Below are positions 24,315 through 33,836 of a stretch of DNA of 64,000 nt, in pieces. A program made the position numbers and the translations under genes. Position 1 is the first letter of the stretch. Every line of letters begins with the position of its first letter. Location of the stretch: NCBI GenBank assembly GCA_016806715.1, contig CP060531.1:434001-498000 (forward strand), written 5' to 3'. Origin of the DNA: Thermoplasmatales archaeon (lineage in GTDB: Archaea > Thermoplasmatota > Thermoplasmata > Thermoplasmatales > Thermoplasmataceae). The notes below the pieces were generated by a model. The model saw nothing but the letters and a program-made list of their open reading frames with translations. It was not told the DNA's origin and made no database searches.

Positions 24315-25652
24315 ATGAAGGAATTCTCATTCAGGACAAGGGAAAAAGAGATATCAGAGCTAGATGGAAAGCATTTCCAGGTTGCAATAATAGGCGGTGG
24401 AATTACCGGGGCGGGACTGGCAAATATTATGGCAGAGAATGGTGTCAGCACTGTTCTATTTGACAAGTCAGATTTCTGTGCAGGCACCAGCGCAGGCTCA
24501 TCAAAACTGATCCACGGAGGTCTGCGGTACCTTCAGCAGGGAAAGATCCGCCTGACACGGGAGTTGCTCAAGGAGCGGGAATACCTTCTCAAGACAACGG
24601 ACATTGTAAAAAAGCTGGATTTCAAGGTCATCATTGACGATTACTCCTGGGGGAAAGGGGAACTTACGTTTGGCATATTCCTTTACAATGTTCTTGCTGG
24701 TCACCTGAAGGTGCAGAGAATGGTGAAAGACAATCTCGGCATCCCCGGAGTGAAAGGTTACTTTCCGTATTATGATGCTGTCACAGAGGACACAGAGCTT
24801 GTGATGTATAACATAGCTTACGCTTCTCAACTTGGTGCAACATGCCTTAACTATACAGAGATAACTTCCATATCAAAGCCCGACAAAAATTATGCGCTGG
24901 AATATATCGACAGGCACGGAAAGAAGACAGGCAAGGTTTCAGCCGAGATTGTGGTCAACTGCGGCGGACCATGGGCTAAGAGGGTAAGGGAACTTTACGA
25001 TCGGAATAGCCCGGGAAACCTGAGTTTGAGCAAGGGAATACACATAATTCTAGACAAAAAGGTGATCGGCATAAATTATGCAATAGCGTTCAGATCACAC
25101 ATTGACAAGAGGCAGCTCTTCATCATCCCAAGGGATAAGGTTACGATTATAGGCACAACGGACAAATTCATCGATTCTCCAGACGATTTCTCGGTTCCTG
25201 AAGAAGATATAAATTATCTGATTGATAGCGTCAAACGGCTCTTTCCCACAGTAAGCAGGGATAAGGTTATAGGGTCGTTTGCGGGCATAAGGCCGCTTTT
25301 CGGCAGCGGAGATGACCCGGGAAAGATATCAAGAGATTTCCACATAGAACGAGATAATGGATTAATAGACATATACGGCGGGAAGCTCACCAGCTACAGG
25401 GCAATTGCCAGGAAAGTTGCCAGGATGATTGCTCCAGAATTAAAGATAAATATTAGGACAAAAGGTCTTCCTGTTATAGATTATAAGCGTCCTAAAGGCG
25501 AGGATCGTATTAGTTTTGAAGCCATGTATGAATGCCCCCTGTATCCGGAAGACATAAAGCTAAGGAGGGAAGCTGCACAGATATACGATCCCATGGGGCA
25601 GGAAAAGGTAGAGAAGGACGCGGAGACTGTGCTGAAGTCCATGGAAAAGTAA
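24315..25652 (+). CDS. glpD: FAD-dependent glycerol-3-phosphate dehydrogenase
   Basis: A 445-residue protein with the dinucleotide-binding GGGITGAG at residues 28-35, GTSAGSSKLIHGGLRYLQ (about 58-75), which is diagnostic for GlpA/GlpD, and a C-terminal YGGKLTSYRAIA motif around residue 355. It oxidises sn-glycerol-3-phosphate to DHAP, passing electrons to quinone at the membrane surface. The C-terminal helical domain is shorter than in bacterial GlpD. It starts directly after the alkyl-DHAP-synthase-like gene and precedes a lipid kinase, so it probably feeds or drains a common G3P/DHAP pool. Confidence 0.9.
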   Translation: MKEFSFRTREKEISELDGKHFQVAIIGGGITGAGLANIMAENGVSTVLFDKSDFCAGTSAGSSKLIHGGLRYLQQGKIRLTRELLKEREYLLKTTDIVKKLDFKVIIDDYSWGKGELTFGIFLYNVLAGHLKVQRMVKDNLGIPGVKGYFPYYDAVTEDTELVMYNIAYASQLGATCLNYTEITSISKPDKNYALEYIDRHGKKTGKVSAEIVVNCGGPWAKRVRELYDRNSPGNLSLSKGIHIILDKKVIGINYAIAFRSHIDKRQLFIIPRDKVTIIGTTDKFIDSPDDFSVPEEDINYLIDSVKRLFPTVSRDKVIGSFAGIRPLFGSGDDPGKISRDFHIERDNGLIDIYGGKLTSYRAIARKVARMIAPELKINIRTKGLPVIDYKRPKGEDRISFEAMYECPLYPEDIKLRREAAQIYDPMGQEKVEKDAETVLKSMEK

Positions 25653-25653
25653 C

Positions 25654-26520
25654 ATGAAGATAGGTCTGATAGTCAATCCAATAGCTGGCGGAGGAAAGGC
25701 TGTAAACAGCATTCCGCAGATTCAGGAAAAACTCGGTGACATTACAGAGCTTGTAATTACCGGAAAGAGGGGGGAAGCTGAAAGCAACGCAAGGAAGTTT
25801 TCCCAAGATAGATTTGATATGGTAGCTGTTGCTGGTGGAGACGGAACCCTCAACGAGGCCGCCCAGGCTCTCACCGGTACTGATACTGCAATGATCCCCC
25901 TTGCTTTCGGCAACGGATCGGACTTCATCAAAAGCGTCGGAAATATAGAGATCGCAGAACTTCCTGAAGCAGTGAAGGCAGCTAAAACAAGAAAAATAGA
26001 CACAGTGCTGGTAGAACTCGGCCAGGATAAGTTTCATTTCATAAACATCATGGAACTGGGCTTTGGCGCTCTTGTGATGAAACGTTTCAACGAGAGACGC
26101 AGGTACTCCGGGGACACATCATTTACAAGACAGATTCTCAGGGAAGCGTTGAGACTCAGGCAATTCCCGATGGAAATGGTTTCCGATACATTCTCGTATT
26201 CCGGCAATCTCATAGAGGGAATTTTTGCCAACGGGAAATATTTCGGGAGAGGACTGCTCGCTGCACCCGGGGCAAGCATTGACGACGGCTTGATGGAAAT
26301 TCACCTGATCGAGGGTATGGGCAAGGCGGAATTCTTGATGAAATTGCGCAAGATTAAAAACGGAAGTTATACCACTGAACCCAAGGTAAAAAACTACACC
26401 GCAAAAAATATCGAAGTCAGTACTGCAGGGATACCATGTGAAGTTGATGGAGAATTCATGGGATACACTCCCCTGAGAGCAAGGGTTGAGCCGCGGTCTC
26501 TGAAAATCCTTCAGGTGTGA
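25654..26520 (+). CDS. Diacylglycerol kinase/YegS-family lipid kinase
   Basis: A 288-residue protein beginning KIGLIVNPIAGGGKAV and carrying the nucleotide-binding GGDGTLNEAAQ from residue 61, the signature of the DAGK catalytic domain. The C-terminal beta-sandwich includes GGRGLLAAPGAS-like and CEVDGEFMG motifs typical of the family. Members phosphorylate lipids such as diacylglycerol, sphingosine or, in archaea, possibly ether-lipid alcohols or inorganic NAD substrates (ATP-NAD kinase relatives). It follows glpD by one base. The lipid context favours lipid phosphorylation. Confidence 0.85.
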   Translation: MKIGLIVNPIAGGGKAVNSIPQIQEKLGDITELVITGKRGEAESNARKFSQDRFDMVAVAGGDGTLNEAAQALTGTDTAMIPLAFGNGSDFIKSVGNIEIAELPEAVKAAKTRKIDTVLVELGQDKFHFINIMELGFGALVMKRFNERRRYSGDTSFTRQILREALRLRQFPMEMVSDTFSYSGNLIEGIFANGKYFGRGLLAAPGASIDDGLMEIHLIEGMGKAEFLMKLRKIKNGSYTTEPKVKNYTAKNIEVSTAGIPCEVDGEFMGYTPLRARVEPRSLKILQV

Positions 26521-26569
26521 GTGTATGGGAACTCATCAAGTAGTGGGAAGCAGCCCCCAACACTATGAA

Positions 26570-26587
26570 AAAACCGGTACGGGTTTT
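26570..26587. promoter_or_regulatory. Short hairpin between lipid operon and heptose gene
   Basis: AAAACC-GGTACG-GGTTTT forms a perfect 6-bp stem with a 6-base loop in the 139-base gap after the lipid kinase. It may mark the 3' end of the lipid operon or an operator upstream of gmhB. Evidence is symmetry only. Confidence 0.3.
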
Positions 26588-26659
26588 CACCGAAGTATCA
26601 ATTAACGCAGTGGAATGACTTAATACGTTCCAGATAATTAACACAGGAGAAAAGTTGAC

Positions 26660-27121
26660 ATGCAGCCCAGAAATAAAGCTCTATTCATTGATAGGGACGG
26701 AACAATCAACATGGACTGTCCATATTGCTATAAGCCAGAGGATCTCAAGATTTTTGATGATGCAGTAAGATTGATGAAAGAATGGCAGGATAAGGGCTAT
26801 CTAATAATCATAGTTACAAATCAGTCTGGGATTAGCAGGAAATATTTTACTGTTCAGCAGATGGACGCATTCAACAACGCATTATTGCTGAAATTGAGAA
26901 AATCTGGAGTTTTTGTCAATGCTATATACTACTGCCCTCATCTTCCCGAGGACAACTGCAGTTGCAGGAAACCAAAGGACGGGATGGTTCGTCAGGCAGT
27001 GGATGATTTCAACATTGACCTAAACCAATCCATAATCATTGGAGACAGGGACGATATTGAAGGCGTTATGGCAAGAAGCCTGGGCATTCCATATCGCATT
27101 ATTGCTCACCAGCCACTATGA
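26660..27121 (+). CDS. gmhB: D-glycero-D-manno-heptose-1,7-bisphosphate phosphatase (HAD family)
   Basis: A 153-residue HAD-superfamily phosphatase. The nucleophile motif DRDGT is at residues 12-16, TNQSG near 53 is motif II, and GDRDDIEG near 134 is motif III/IV. The zinc-knuckle region CPHLPEDNCSCRKP (about 93-106) is specific for the GmhB/HisB-N group. GmhB removes the 1- or 7-phosphate from heptose bisphosphate. It is the first recognised gene of the glycan island; other heptose enzymes (gmhA, hddA, nucleotidyltransferase) lie up to 21 kb away. A HisB-like phosphatase role is less likely given this context. Confidence 0.85.
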   Translation: MQPRNKALFIDRDGTINMDCPYCYKPEDLKIFDDAVRLMKEWQDKGYLIIIVTNQSGISRKYFTVQQMDAFNNALLLKLRKSGVFVNAIYYCPHLPEDNCSCRKPKDGMVRQAVDDFNIDLNQSIIIGDRDDIEGVMARSLGIPYRIIAHQPL

Positions 27122-27245
27122 TCCAATTCATTATTTCTGGTGGCGGGCTCAATAACTCTTTCTAGAATAAACTAACAACTAAAATCATGCTCAGACAATG
27201 AAATTTAAATATTCAACCATGATCGCCTAATGGTTCAGGAAACAT

Positions 27246-28799
27246 ATGCAGGTCTGGGAAATAGTGTCTATAATTTCGATTCTATTTACGATACCTGTTC
27301 TTATGGTCTCGTATTATCAACTTGTATTATTCTACCATTCATTAAGATACCCTCTCGACCTTGAAAAGGATACACCTGTCCTTACGGATTATCCCAAGGT
27401 TTCGATTCTTATAGCGAGTTACAACGAGAAGTACGTTATCGACAGATGTGTTGATTCAGTTATTGCTACTAACTACCCAAAAGATAAACTTCAGATTGTC
27501 TTCGCTGACGATTCTACCGATGAAACTGTTGCCATAATAGACACCGCTGCTCAAAGAGCCCAAAAAGCTGGAATTGAATCAGCTATCTTCAGGCGCCCTG
27601 ATAGAGACAACTTCAAATCGGGTTCAATGACCCTGGCAATGAGTCTTGTAACCGGGGTATATGTGCTTCAGCTCGATTCTGATTCTCGCATACTCGAGGA
27701 CACGATCATAAAAGGAGTCCATGCATTCCAGACTCATCCTGATGCCTCTTTTGTTTCTTTTCGCGTCGGGCATTATAACAGGTATTTCAATTACATTACT
27801 ACCCTTTTCGCTATTTCCCAGGACCAGGGAGATACCATCTCCAAGATGGGTTCATACCTACCAAATTTCCCGTTTTCCGGGCAGGGTGGATACATAATGT
27901 ACAATTGCACAGACATAAGGAAAGTCGGTTTATGGTCTGAGCACATAGAAATCGACGACGCGAAAATTTCTTGGAACCTGTATTCGGCTGGTACTCGTGG
28001 CATCTACCTTAGCAACGCCAGGATCATGAGTGAAGATCCTGAAACCCTCGAAATATGGAAAAAAAGGGCATATCAGATTCAGAAAGGCTGGACAAAAATT
28101 GCTTCCGTTTATTTCAAGAAGACTGTTCACTCCAAGGACATATCCTTCAGGGATAAGTTTGTACTATTCCTTACATATCTTTCCCCATTCACTAACCTCA
28201 GCTGGATTATAACCAGTTTCCTTTCAGGGTTCTCGCTGGTTTTCGGATGGCAGGCACCAAGCTCCTCGGTATTCAGCAATCCACTCTATGTGATAATAGT
28301 CTCATTACCTTCAGTTGTGTTTTACCTGTCTGCCTTTTATGCACTGAAAGTTCAGAATATCGTTACTGTGAAAAACCTGGTTATGATCCCAATATTGACT
28401 TATGCAAGCGCCTGCATGATTATTCTTGGTGCAATAGCATTTATCCAGGGTATTTTCAGGAAGAAAACACCATACTTCAAGACTCCTAAAACTGGGGACA
28501 AGAAATTCATGAAAAGTGTTGATTACAACAAGGAACTTAAAATCTGGAAAGTGTCCTACCTGGAATTAGCATTTTCCCTGGTCGGATTATTCCTCGGTGC
28601 GTATTCTCTTTATGCTGGTGTCTGGGTGCTTGGCTTATCCATGTTTGGATTTTCAATACTGACGATAAAGTCTCTTAACCTGTCCCGTCTCTTCGTCCGC
28701 GGGCATAATGGAGGGGGTGGGCAGATCCCGGCAAAGGATAGGGAAATTGCCATGCAAACTTTTGAGGCAATAGAATCAGGCAGTTCAGGGATTCGTTAA
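27246..28799 (+). CDS. Membrane-bound family 2 processive-type glycosyltransferase
   Basis: A 517-residue protein. One membrane helix at residues 6-30 precedes a GT2 catalytic domain with SILIASYNEKYVIDRCVDSV (about 57-76), FADDSTDET (about 95) and LQLDSDS (about 141), and QIQKGW (about 280) in the place of the Q-x-x-R-W motif. At least four C-terminal helices follow (about 300-480). The layout matches cellulose-synthase/hyaluronan-synthase-like enzymes that build and export polysaccharide, or dolichol-phosphate sugar transferases. The donor sugar cannot be told. An AAATTTAAATATTC AT-rich element about 40 bases upstream may be its promoter. Confidence 0.85.
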   Translation: MQVWEIVSIISILFTIPVLMVSYYQLVLFYHSLRYPLDLEKDTPVLTDYPKVSILIASYNEKYVIDRCVDSVIATNYPKDKLQIVFADDSTDETVAIIDTAAQRAQKAGIESAIFRRPDRDNFKSGSMTLAMSLVTGVYVLQLDSDSRILEDTIIKGVHAFQTHPDASFVSFRVGHYNRYFNYITTLFAISQDQGDTISKMGSYLPNFPFSGQGGYIMYNCTDIRKVGLWSEHIEIDDAKISWNLYSAGTRGIYLSNARIMSEDPETLEIWKKRAYQIQKGWTKIASVYFKKTVHSKDISFRDKFVLFLTYLSPFTNLSWIITSFLSGFSLVFGWQAPSSSVFSNPLYVIIVSLPSVVFYLSAFYALKVQNIVTVKNLVMIPILTYASACMIILGAIAFIQGIFRKKTPYFKTPKTGDKKFMKSVDYNKELKIWKVSYLELAFSLVGLFLGAYSLYAGVWVLGLSMFGFSILTIKSLNLSRLFVRGHNGGGGQIPAKDREIAMQTFEAIESGSSGIR

Positions 28800-29146
28800 G
28801 ACTAATTATTAGCTATCGCGCCATCTTATGACTGAAATAAATAACTAGCTTGAATGCTCATAATAATGGCTAACAAGCATGGTTGGAGTGTTGATAGGAT
28901 GGTTTCACGATTCTGCGAGCCATCCCTCAAGTTAAAATTAGTCTAGAGAAAAGGCTCAGCTTTTTGTATGACGCACTTTACATGATAATGAATAAATAAA
29001 TGTTCCGACGGTTATCGCAGGATTTACCGGTGAACAGGCAAATCCTAATTGCGACGCTATCCAAATTATAATTAACTGTAAAGGGAAACAACTGTTAATT
29101 GTTGACATCAAGATAGCTACCGGTTCTATTTCACACTACCTAGTTT
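28800..29146. other. Convergent intergenic region without a gene
   Basis: No gene is seen between the two converging stops. Two short inverted repeats occur: GGATTT...AAATCC around 29020-29045, and AATTAAC...GTTAATT around 29071-29100. These could be 3'-end structures of the two transcripts. The sequence is AT-rich and contains no tRNA-like fold that I could recognise. Confidence 0.4.
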
Positions 29147-30871
29147 CTAGACAAAGACAACAGTCTGAATACCGGTGTAATTCCTCTCATATAAGGTGAT
29201 GTTTCCCGGGTAGCTATTAGTGCTGACCACAGATGCACGGACTCCAAATAATGAAGTATTGGATAAGGCATTCATAATGGAGGGGGGAACCAGGTCTTTT
29301 TGACTCTGGTCAATAAATATATATTGAAAGAGCCCGGGGTCGCTAAAGTTATAGTAACCCGGCCTGCCAAGTTCTCCAAGCGGGAGCCAGTAAAAAGAAT
29401 AAGCATTAATGTCCGTGGCAACCAGAGGAAATAAATTATCTGAAGCCGCTACAGTTGCATTTGAGGGGACCAGTCCGGCAAGTGACTCTGCAGCATGGAA
29501 CTCTGGATTTAGGGAATAAGAGAATGCATATCCTGAATCAATAGTAGGGATGCTGTTGTTTGTATTCAGTGGACCGGCAAGGAAGTTGAATACCAGGAGG
29601 AGAAGTACAAGCAGTATCAGTGCATGCTTCCAGTTTACTTTTACCTGAAGTGATCGTATCAGTTGTTTTCCACCGTTTGCCCTGGTAATGTACAGGATAA
29701 TTACAACAGCGAGAGCGATGCAGGCAATGACAGCTAATAATACATTATAGAAGTGAAATGAGATCACTGTACCTAGGTTTGCGCCTATAATGATAATGCC
29801 AATAAAGGGTGCAATATATGGAATTTTTTTAGATACTGATCCCGCCTCCCCCTCAGAGAGTTTTTTCAGCCCGAAGGCTAGGCCTATCACTACTGCAGGT
29901 AGTGCAATTAGGTTGTACTGCTCTGTCACGTTTGCGTAAGACTGATGGAGCAGGAATGTTTCGTATAGCCATGGGGTGCTGAGGATCAGGCTCTTCTTAT
30001 CCAGTAATGGTATAAATCCAAAAGATGCGTAAATAAGGGGCCAGTACGTGATAGGGAATTCAAACTGACCAAGATTGTTAGTGGATGGGATAAGTGAGGG
30101 GAGGCCATATTTTACGAGATTTGCAATTCCATCCTGATTATTGAGCAGTACAGGGATTACCGTCAACTGCATCGTCCTTTCCACGATGAATATGGCAATG
30201 GCAATAATTACGAGAATATACAGGTTAATATACTCTCCAGAAAAGAGGTATTGCGGACGTTTCAAAAGCTTCAATCCGCCTCTTTCGACAAAAAAATACA
30301 ACAGGATGCCCAACGCCAGGAAAGGAAAGACCTCAAGTGTCATGGAACCAAACAGCATAGCCAGCCCGGCTAGGAAATAGCGTTTGACAGAAATCAGGTA
30401 GAACATGGAAAAGAAGAAGAAAGGTATAAACGACATCCAGTGGAAATCATACAATAGCGAGGAGATCATTGGGAAGCTTAAGAGATACAATACAAGAAGC
30501 GCTATGGTGTAATTCCTTTTCAAACCAATGTGCCTTGAAATAAGGTACAGGGGAATGGTTCCAATTGCCACTGCAAATCCTTCTGTGGCGAAGAGTATTA
30601 CCGGGGTTCCGGCCAGATTGTAAAGGAATGCATAGGGAAGCTCAATGTAAGTAGCGTGTATCTCAAGGTACGAGAGGGTTCCATATCCCTGGAAGTCACC
30701 AGCTTCGTACAACAGTAGACCACTCTTTACGCTGGAAAGCTGTTGGATGAATATACCCAGGTCATCGTTGGAGGTAAAGAAGTTAAGGTACCGTATATAC
30801 GAAAGCACAGTGATGGACGCAGTAAAAGCAGCAATACTTAATACAAAATAGAGAAATCTCCGATACCGCAT
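29147..30871 (-). CDS. DUF2079 polytopic membrane protein (paralogue 1)
   Basis: A protein of about 574 residues with many membrane helices. DUF2079 features are the NDDLGIFIQQL motif after the first helix, SSLLYDFHWMSFIPF (DFH motif) near residue 140, and an outside C-terminal domain ending with TLYERNYTGIQ. These proteins resemble GT-C glycosyltransferases, which place a catalytic Asp in the first outer loop and use lipid-linked sugars. ATG 30871 is preferred to the TTG at 30877 because a TTTTAATT element lies about 25 bases upstream. It is one of three paralogues within 11 kb. Confidence 0.78.
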   Translation of the reverse strand: MRYRRFLYFVLSIAAFTASITVLSYIRYLNFFTSNDDLGIFIQQLSSVKSGLLLYEAGDFQGYGTLSYLEIHATYIELPYAFLYNLAGTPVILFATEGFAVAIGTIPLYLISRHIGLKRNYTIALLVLYLLSFPMISSLLYDFHWMSFIPFFFFSMFYLISVKRYFLAGLAMLFGSMTLEVFPFLALGILLYFFVERGGLKLLKRPQYLFSGEYINLYILVIIAIAIFIVERTMQLTVIPVLLNNQDGIANLVKYGLPSLIPSTNNLGQFEFPITYWPLIYASFGFIPLLDKKSLILSTPWLYETFLLHQSYANVTEQYNLIALPAVVIGLAFGLKKLSEGEAGSVSKKIPYIAPFIGIIIIGANLGTVISFHFYNVLLAVIACIALAVVIILYITRANGGKQLIRSLQVKVNWKHALILLVLLLLVFNFLAGPLNTNNSIPTIDSGYAFSYSLNPEFHAAESLAGLVPSNATVAASDNLFPLVATDINAYSFYWLPLGELGRPGYYNFSDPGLFQYIFIDQSQKDLVPPSIMNALSNTSLFGVRASVVSTNSYPGNITLYERNYTGIQTVVFV

Positions 30872-31144
30872 GGGCAAACCTTAATTAAAATACAGAATTT
30901 AATAATGGTGTTCTTCACTCACGATCAAAGGCAGATCTTCTCAAAATCGATCAGATTGCGGATCAAAGAAACCGTGCTAACCGTATAAGTAATGTTGTGT
31001 CAGTGCATCAGAAATTAAATGTATGTTTACTGACAATACTGTTATCCCGCTATTGTTTCGTTAAGGATTTCAGGAAAAACTTGGAAGCATTGTTAGTCAG
31101 AATTCTGAGATCACAAAGTTCAATGACTAAACATTACAACTTCC

Positions 31145-32956
31145 TCAGCTCAGCCCATTGCTTTTAAGGTAAGCGGAAGAATGTCCGTAATATTCCATTA
31201 TCTCAAATGATGTATTGGATGGCAGAAGTTCGGAAGCATATTCGGGTTTTATGATTACTGTGTTGGTCCCGGTCGATAAATTGGGAGTACCATACCATAA
31301 GAGAGGATTGAAGTTTCCGGAAAGTAAAGATGCCTGGTTATTGGAAACAAATATGGCAAACAATGCAGGTATGCTCTGGTTCATATTTGCTTCCGGGCGA
31401 TAATTTATCGTCAACGTTATAGAAGATACGAAATTGCCTTTGGAATTCAAGCTGGTGTGATTTTCTATGGAAATAATATCAATAGCGTTGCTTGCTGGTT
31501 GTATTGATGAGAAATGATATCCGGCAAAACCCATCGTTGTAACAAGGATTAGGATCAGCAGAATTGTGACGGTTGCCTTTACATGAACTTGTGGTATCCT
31601 TCTAGTTGCAACCTTTCTCTTCGGCGTTCTTACGGCCGCAGTATTCGTTCCTGCAGATTTCCCTTTGAAAATTTCCGCAATCACAGGCAACAGGAACAGT
31701 GGCCAGACATTAAGATAGTCAGTCTCAACCCTGAAATTGAAGAGGAGGATAAGGATAGGAAAAACAAAGAACGCAAACTTAAGTCTCTCGTAGTGGATTA
31801 TGTATATCGCTACCATGAAAACGAACATTATAACCATTAAAAATGTAAAATAAGATGTGGATATGCGCAAATAACCGACAAATTCAAGTGCGGATGGACC
31901 AAAGCCGACTCCCAGCAGCGGTGTGGTGAGAATTGAAGTTACTCCTTTGAACCAGGAGAGTGGAGATATGAAAATGAAAGGCAGGTTAGGCAGGATAAAT
32001 GCGCCAGCAGTGCCCAGTAGAAATACAGCAGGGTTTTTCAGCCGCTTCTCACTTTCCATGTAAATCAGGATAAGAAAGAATGGAAACAGCAGCAGTGGTA
32101 ACTGTTTCAAAGCAATGGACAGCCCAAAGAATATACCTGATAACGCAGGCTTTTTTCTGGTGGTAAAAGACAACAGGATAAAGAATATCCAGATAGAATC
32201 AACTGCTCCTCCAATGGCCACCAGGGAGTAATAGAGGGTTAAAGCAACCAGAACTGCAATCAATGCTCTGCTCGCAGGATTCTCAGTATTTCCAAGATAG
32301 AGGTAAATTACGATAAAATTCCCGACGGAGAAAAAAAGCGGTATTAGCATGGGCTGAACGTTCAAGGCAACTGCGGGAACAAAAATTAAAGCAGCAAGGG
32401 AGGGGTAAGAGAATGATGTAACGTATCCGCCGGTCAGCAGAGGGGTGGTGCCTGATAAGGGAAATGCCATGAAAGCAAAGACATTTTGCATGTTAGCTGA
32501 AAAATATGGATTCAGTCCGTGAAGTATCAGATATCCTGCGTAGTAGTCTATGTTAATTTCATCTGTTCCCGGCCATCTGAGGTAACCCTCTAAGAAATAC
32601 ATTCCAATGAAGATGGCGGCAGAAATTATCACGGGTATTATAAACGGCAAAGGCCAGTGTTTTTTCGCTGTTGGAACAACCTCACCATCAGCTTTCATTC
32701 CCGAAGCTGTCGTGTATCGCAGCCGGATGTGTAATCCGTAAACTGAGAAAACAAGAAAAACAGTTGAGAGAATAACGAGAAACCATGTAAGTATTAATCC
32801 GGGAAGAGAAAGGTAACCTAAGGCCGAAAAGACCACAAAAGACAGGTTCAATACGAGGAAACCTACTGAAAAAAGTATGACCCTCGCTCCAGCTTTAAAG
32901 CCATTGTTTAAAGTGTCTTTCAACATTTGTTTTGGATCCATAGGTTTCTCCGGCAT
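31145..32956 (-). CDS. GT-C-type membrane glycosyltransferase or related membrane protein
   Basis: A 603-residue protein with about 11 hydrophobic helices in the first 460 residues. An acidic outer-loop stretch (WPGTDEINIDYYAGYLILHG, about residues 128-147) has the layout of the first outer loop of GT-C/DUF2029-like mannosyltransferases. A C-terminal extracytoplasmic beta-rich domain of about 140 residues follows one more helix. The likely role is sugar transfer from polyprenyl-phosphate donors on the outer face. It lies between two DUF2079 paralogues. The acceptor is unknown. Confidence 0.65.
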   Translation of the reverse strand: MPEKPMDPKQMLKDTLNNGFKAGARVILFSVGFLVLNLSFVVFSALGYLSLPGLILTWFLVILSTVFLVFSVYGLHIRLRYTTASGMKADGEVVPTAKKHWPLPFIIPVIISAAIFIGMYFLEGYLRWPGTDEINIDYYAGYLILHGLNPYFSANMQNVFAFMAFPLSGTTPLLTGGYVTSFSYPSLAALIFVPAVALNVQPMLIPLFFSVGNFIVIYLYLGNTENPASRALIAVLVALTLYYSLVAIGGAVDSIWIFFILLSFTTRKKPALSGIFFGLSIALKQLPLLLFPFFLILIYMESEKRLKNPAVFLLGTAGAFILPNLPFIFISPLSWFKGVTSILTTPLLGVGFGPSALEFVGYLRISTSYFTFLMVIMFVFMVAIYIIHYERLKFAFFVFPILILLFNFRVETDYLNVWPLFLLPVIAEIFKGKSAGTNTAAVRTPKRKVATRRIPQVHVKATVTILLILILVTTMGFAGYHFSSIQPASNAIDIISIENHTSLNSKGNFVSSITLTINYRPEANMNQSIPALFAIFVSNNQASLLSGNFNPLLWYGTPNLSTGTNTVIIKPEYASELLPSNTSFEIMEYYGHSSAYLKSNGLS

Positions 32957-33836
32957 TCAGTTAGCTTGCTTATTATTTATTGCAGTTCAACAATTATATG
33001 ATTTTGACACATAAGTGTTCTCTTATAATTCCAATCATCCTGCTATGGGGATTCCAATTTGAGTATTTGTATAGTGTCATTTTAACGCGATTCTTGCGGA
33101 GTAAACATGCCTCTACGGTTGATTCGTTCCACGGTACGGTTCTACCTACGAAGGAGGCAATCTGTACATTTACCACTTCATCTGTGGACTTCGCGTCAGA
33201 TATCAGTTTATACCTGACTTCCCACCATCTGCGCCACATCTCCTAGTCGCATCATGTGGCAGGCCTTTACTGGATCATTTCAGTCTTGTTCAACCCCTGC
33301 CAGCAGTGTTTAAGAAGGCATTCAGATCACTGTCGACCTATCAAGAATTATAAAACTCTCTCTCATCAGCTATGAATTGCATATTAGGGGGAACATAATT
33401 TACGGACTTGATCGGAAAAGTAGTGAGAATCATTCCGGGAGCGCGGATGATGCCATTTTTAGTAGGGTACTCTCTGTCTCTAACAAAAGGATACGTTTCT
33501 AATGCGCTTATGAAGTTCGATTAAGCCGACTGATTTTAGGCGCCCGATTCACCAAATTTATAAAAAAAGGTTAATTTAAACGGATCATCAGACTTTCATG
33601 TGGGTGTAACGCCTCAAACATTCCACCGAATACGGAGAGCATTGAATTTTTGGCACCCGCCTATAACCATAATTTCCCGGTCTTTATATTTCAATGTTTA
33701 CCTGTTTTTTCAGGCAGTTTCCTGTTACCCATCAACTCTTAAACTGCATGAAAGTGTGAAGAACCAATTTATCCTTAAGCTGTCCCTTCAAGTTGAGTGT
33801 GGCAATCATTTTAGTATTCATCTCAATAACCACTTG
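32957..33836. other. Long region with no supported gene between divergent membrane-protein genes
   Basis: No convincing gene is seen in this 880-base stretch. A minus-strand frame at 32994-33239 (starting MWRRWWEVRYKL) is short and unrecognised. A TATA-like TTTATAAAA near 33559-33567 with an AT-rich flank suggests a promoter for the right-hand gene starting about 33585; if so its mRNA has a 5' leader of about 250 bases, or translation begins at the GTG at 33600. The T-rich, low-complexity sequence of 33600-33836 looks non-coding. Confidence 0.4.

Noticed and set aside
32994-33239. A minus-strand 81-codon frame starting MWRRWWEVRYKL
   Set aside because: No motif or context supports it, and it lies in the divergent promoter region of two membrane-protein genes.
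33600-33836. N-terminal extension of the DUF2079 gene from GTG 33600
   Set aside because: The added 79 residues are T-rich-encoded, unconserved in style and the paralogues start directly before the first membrane helix.
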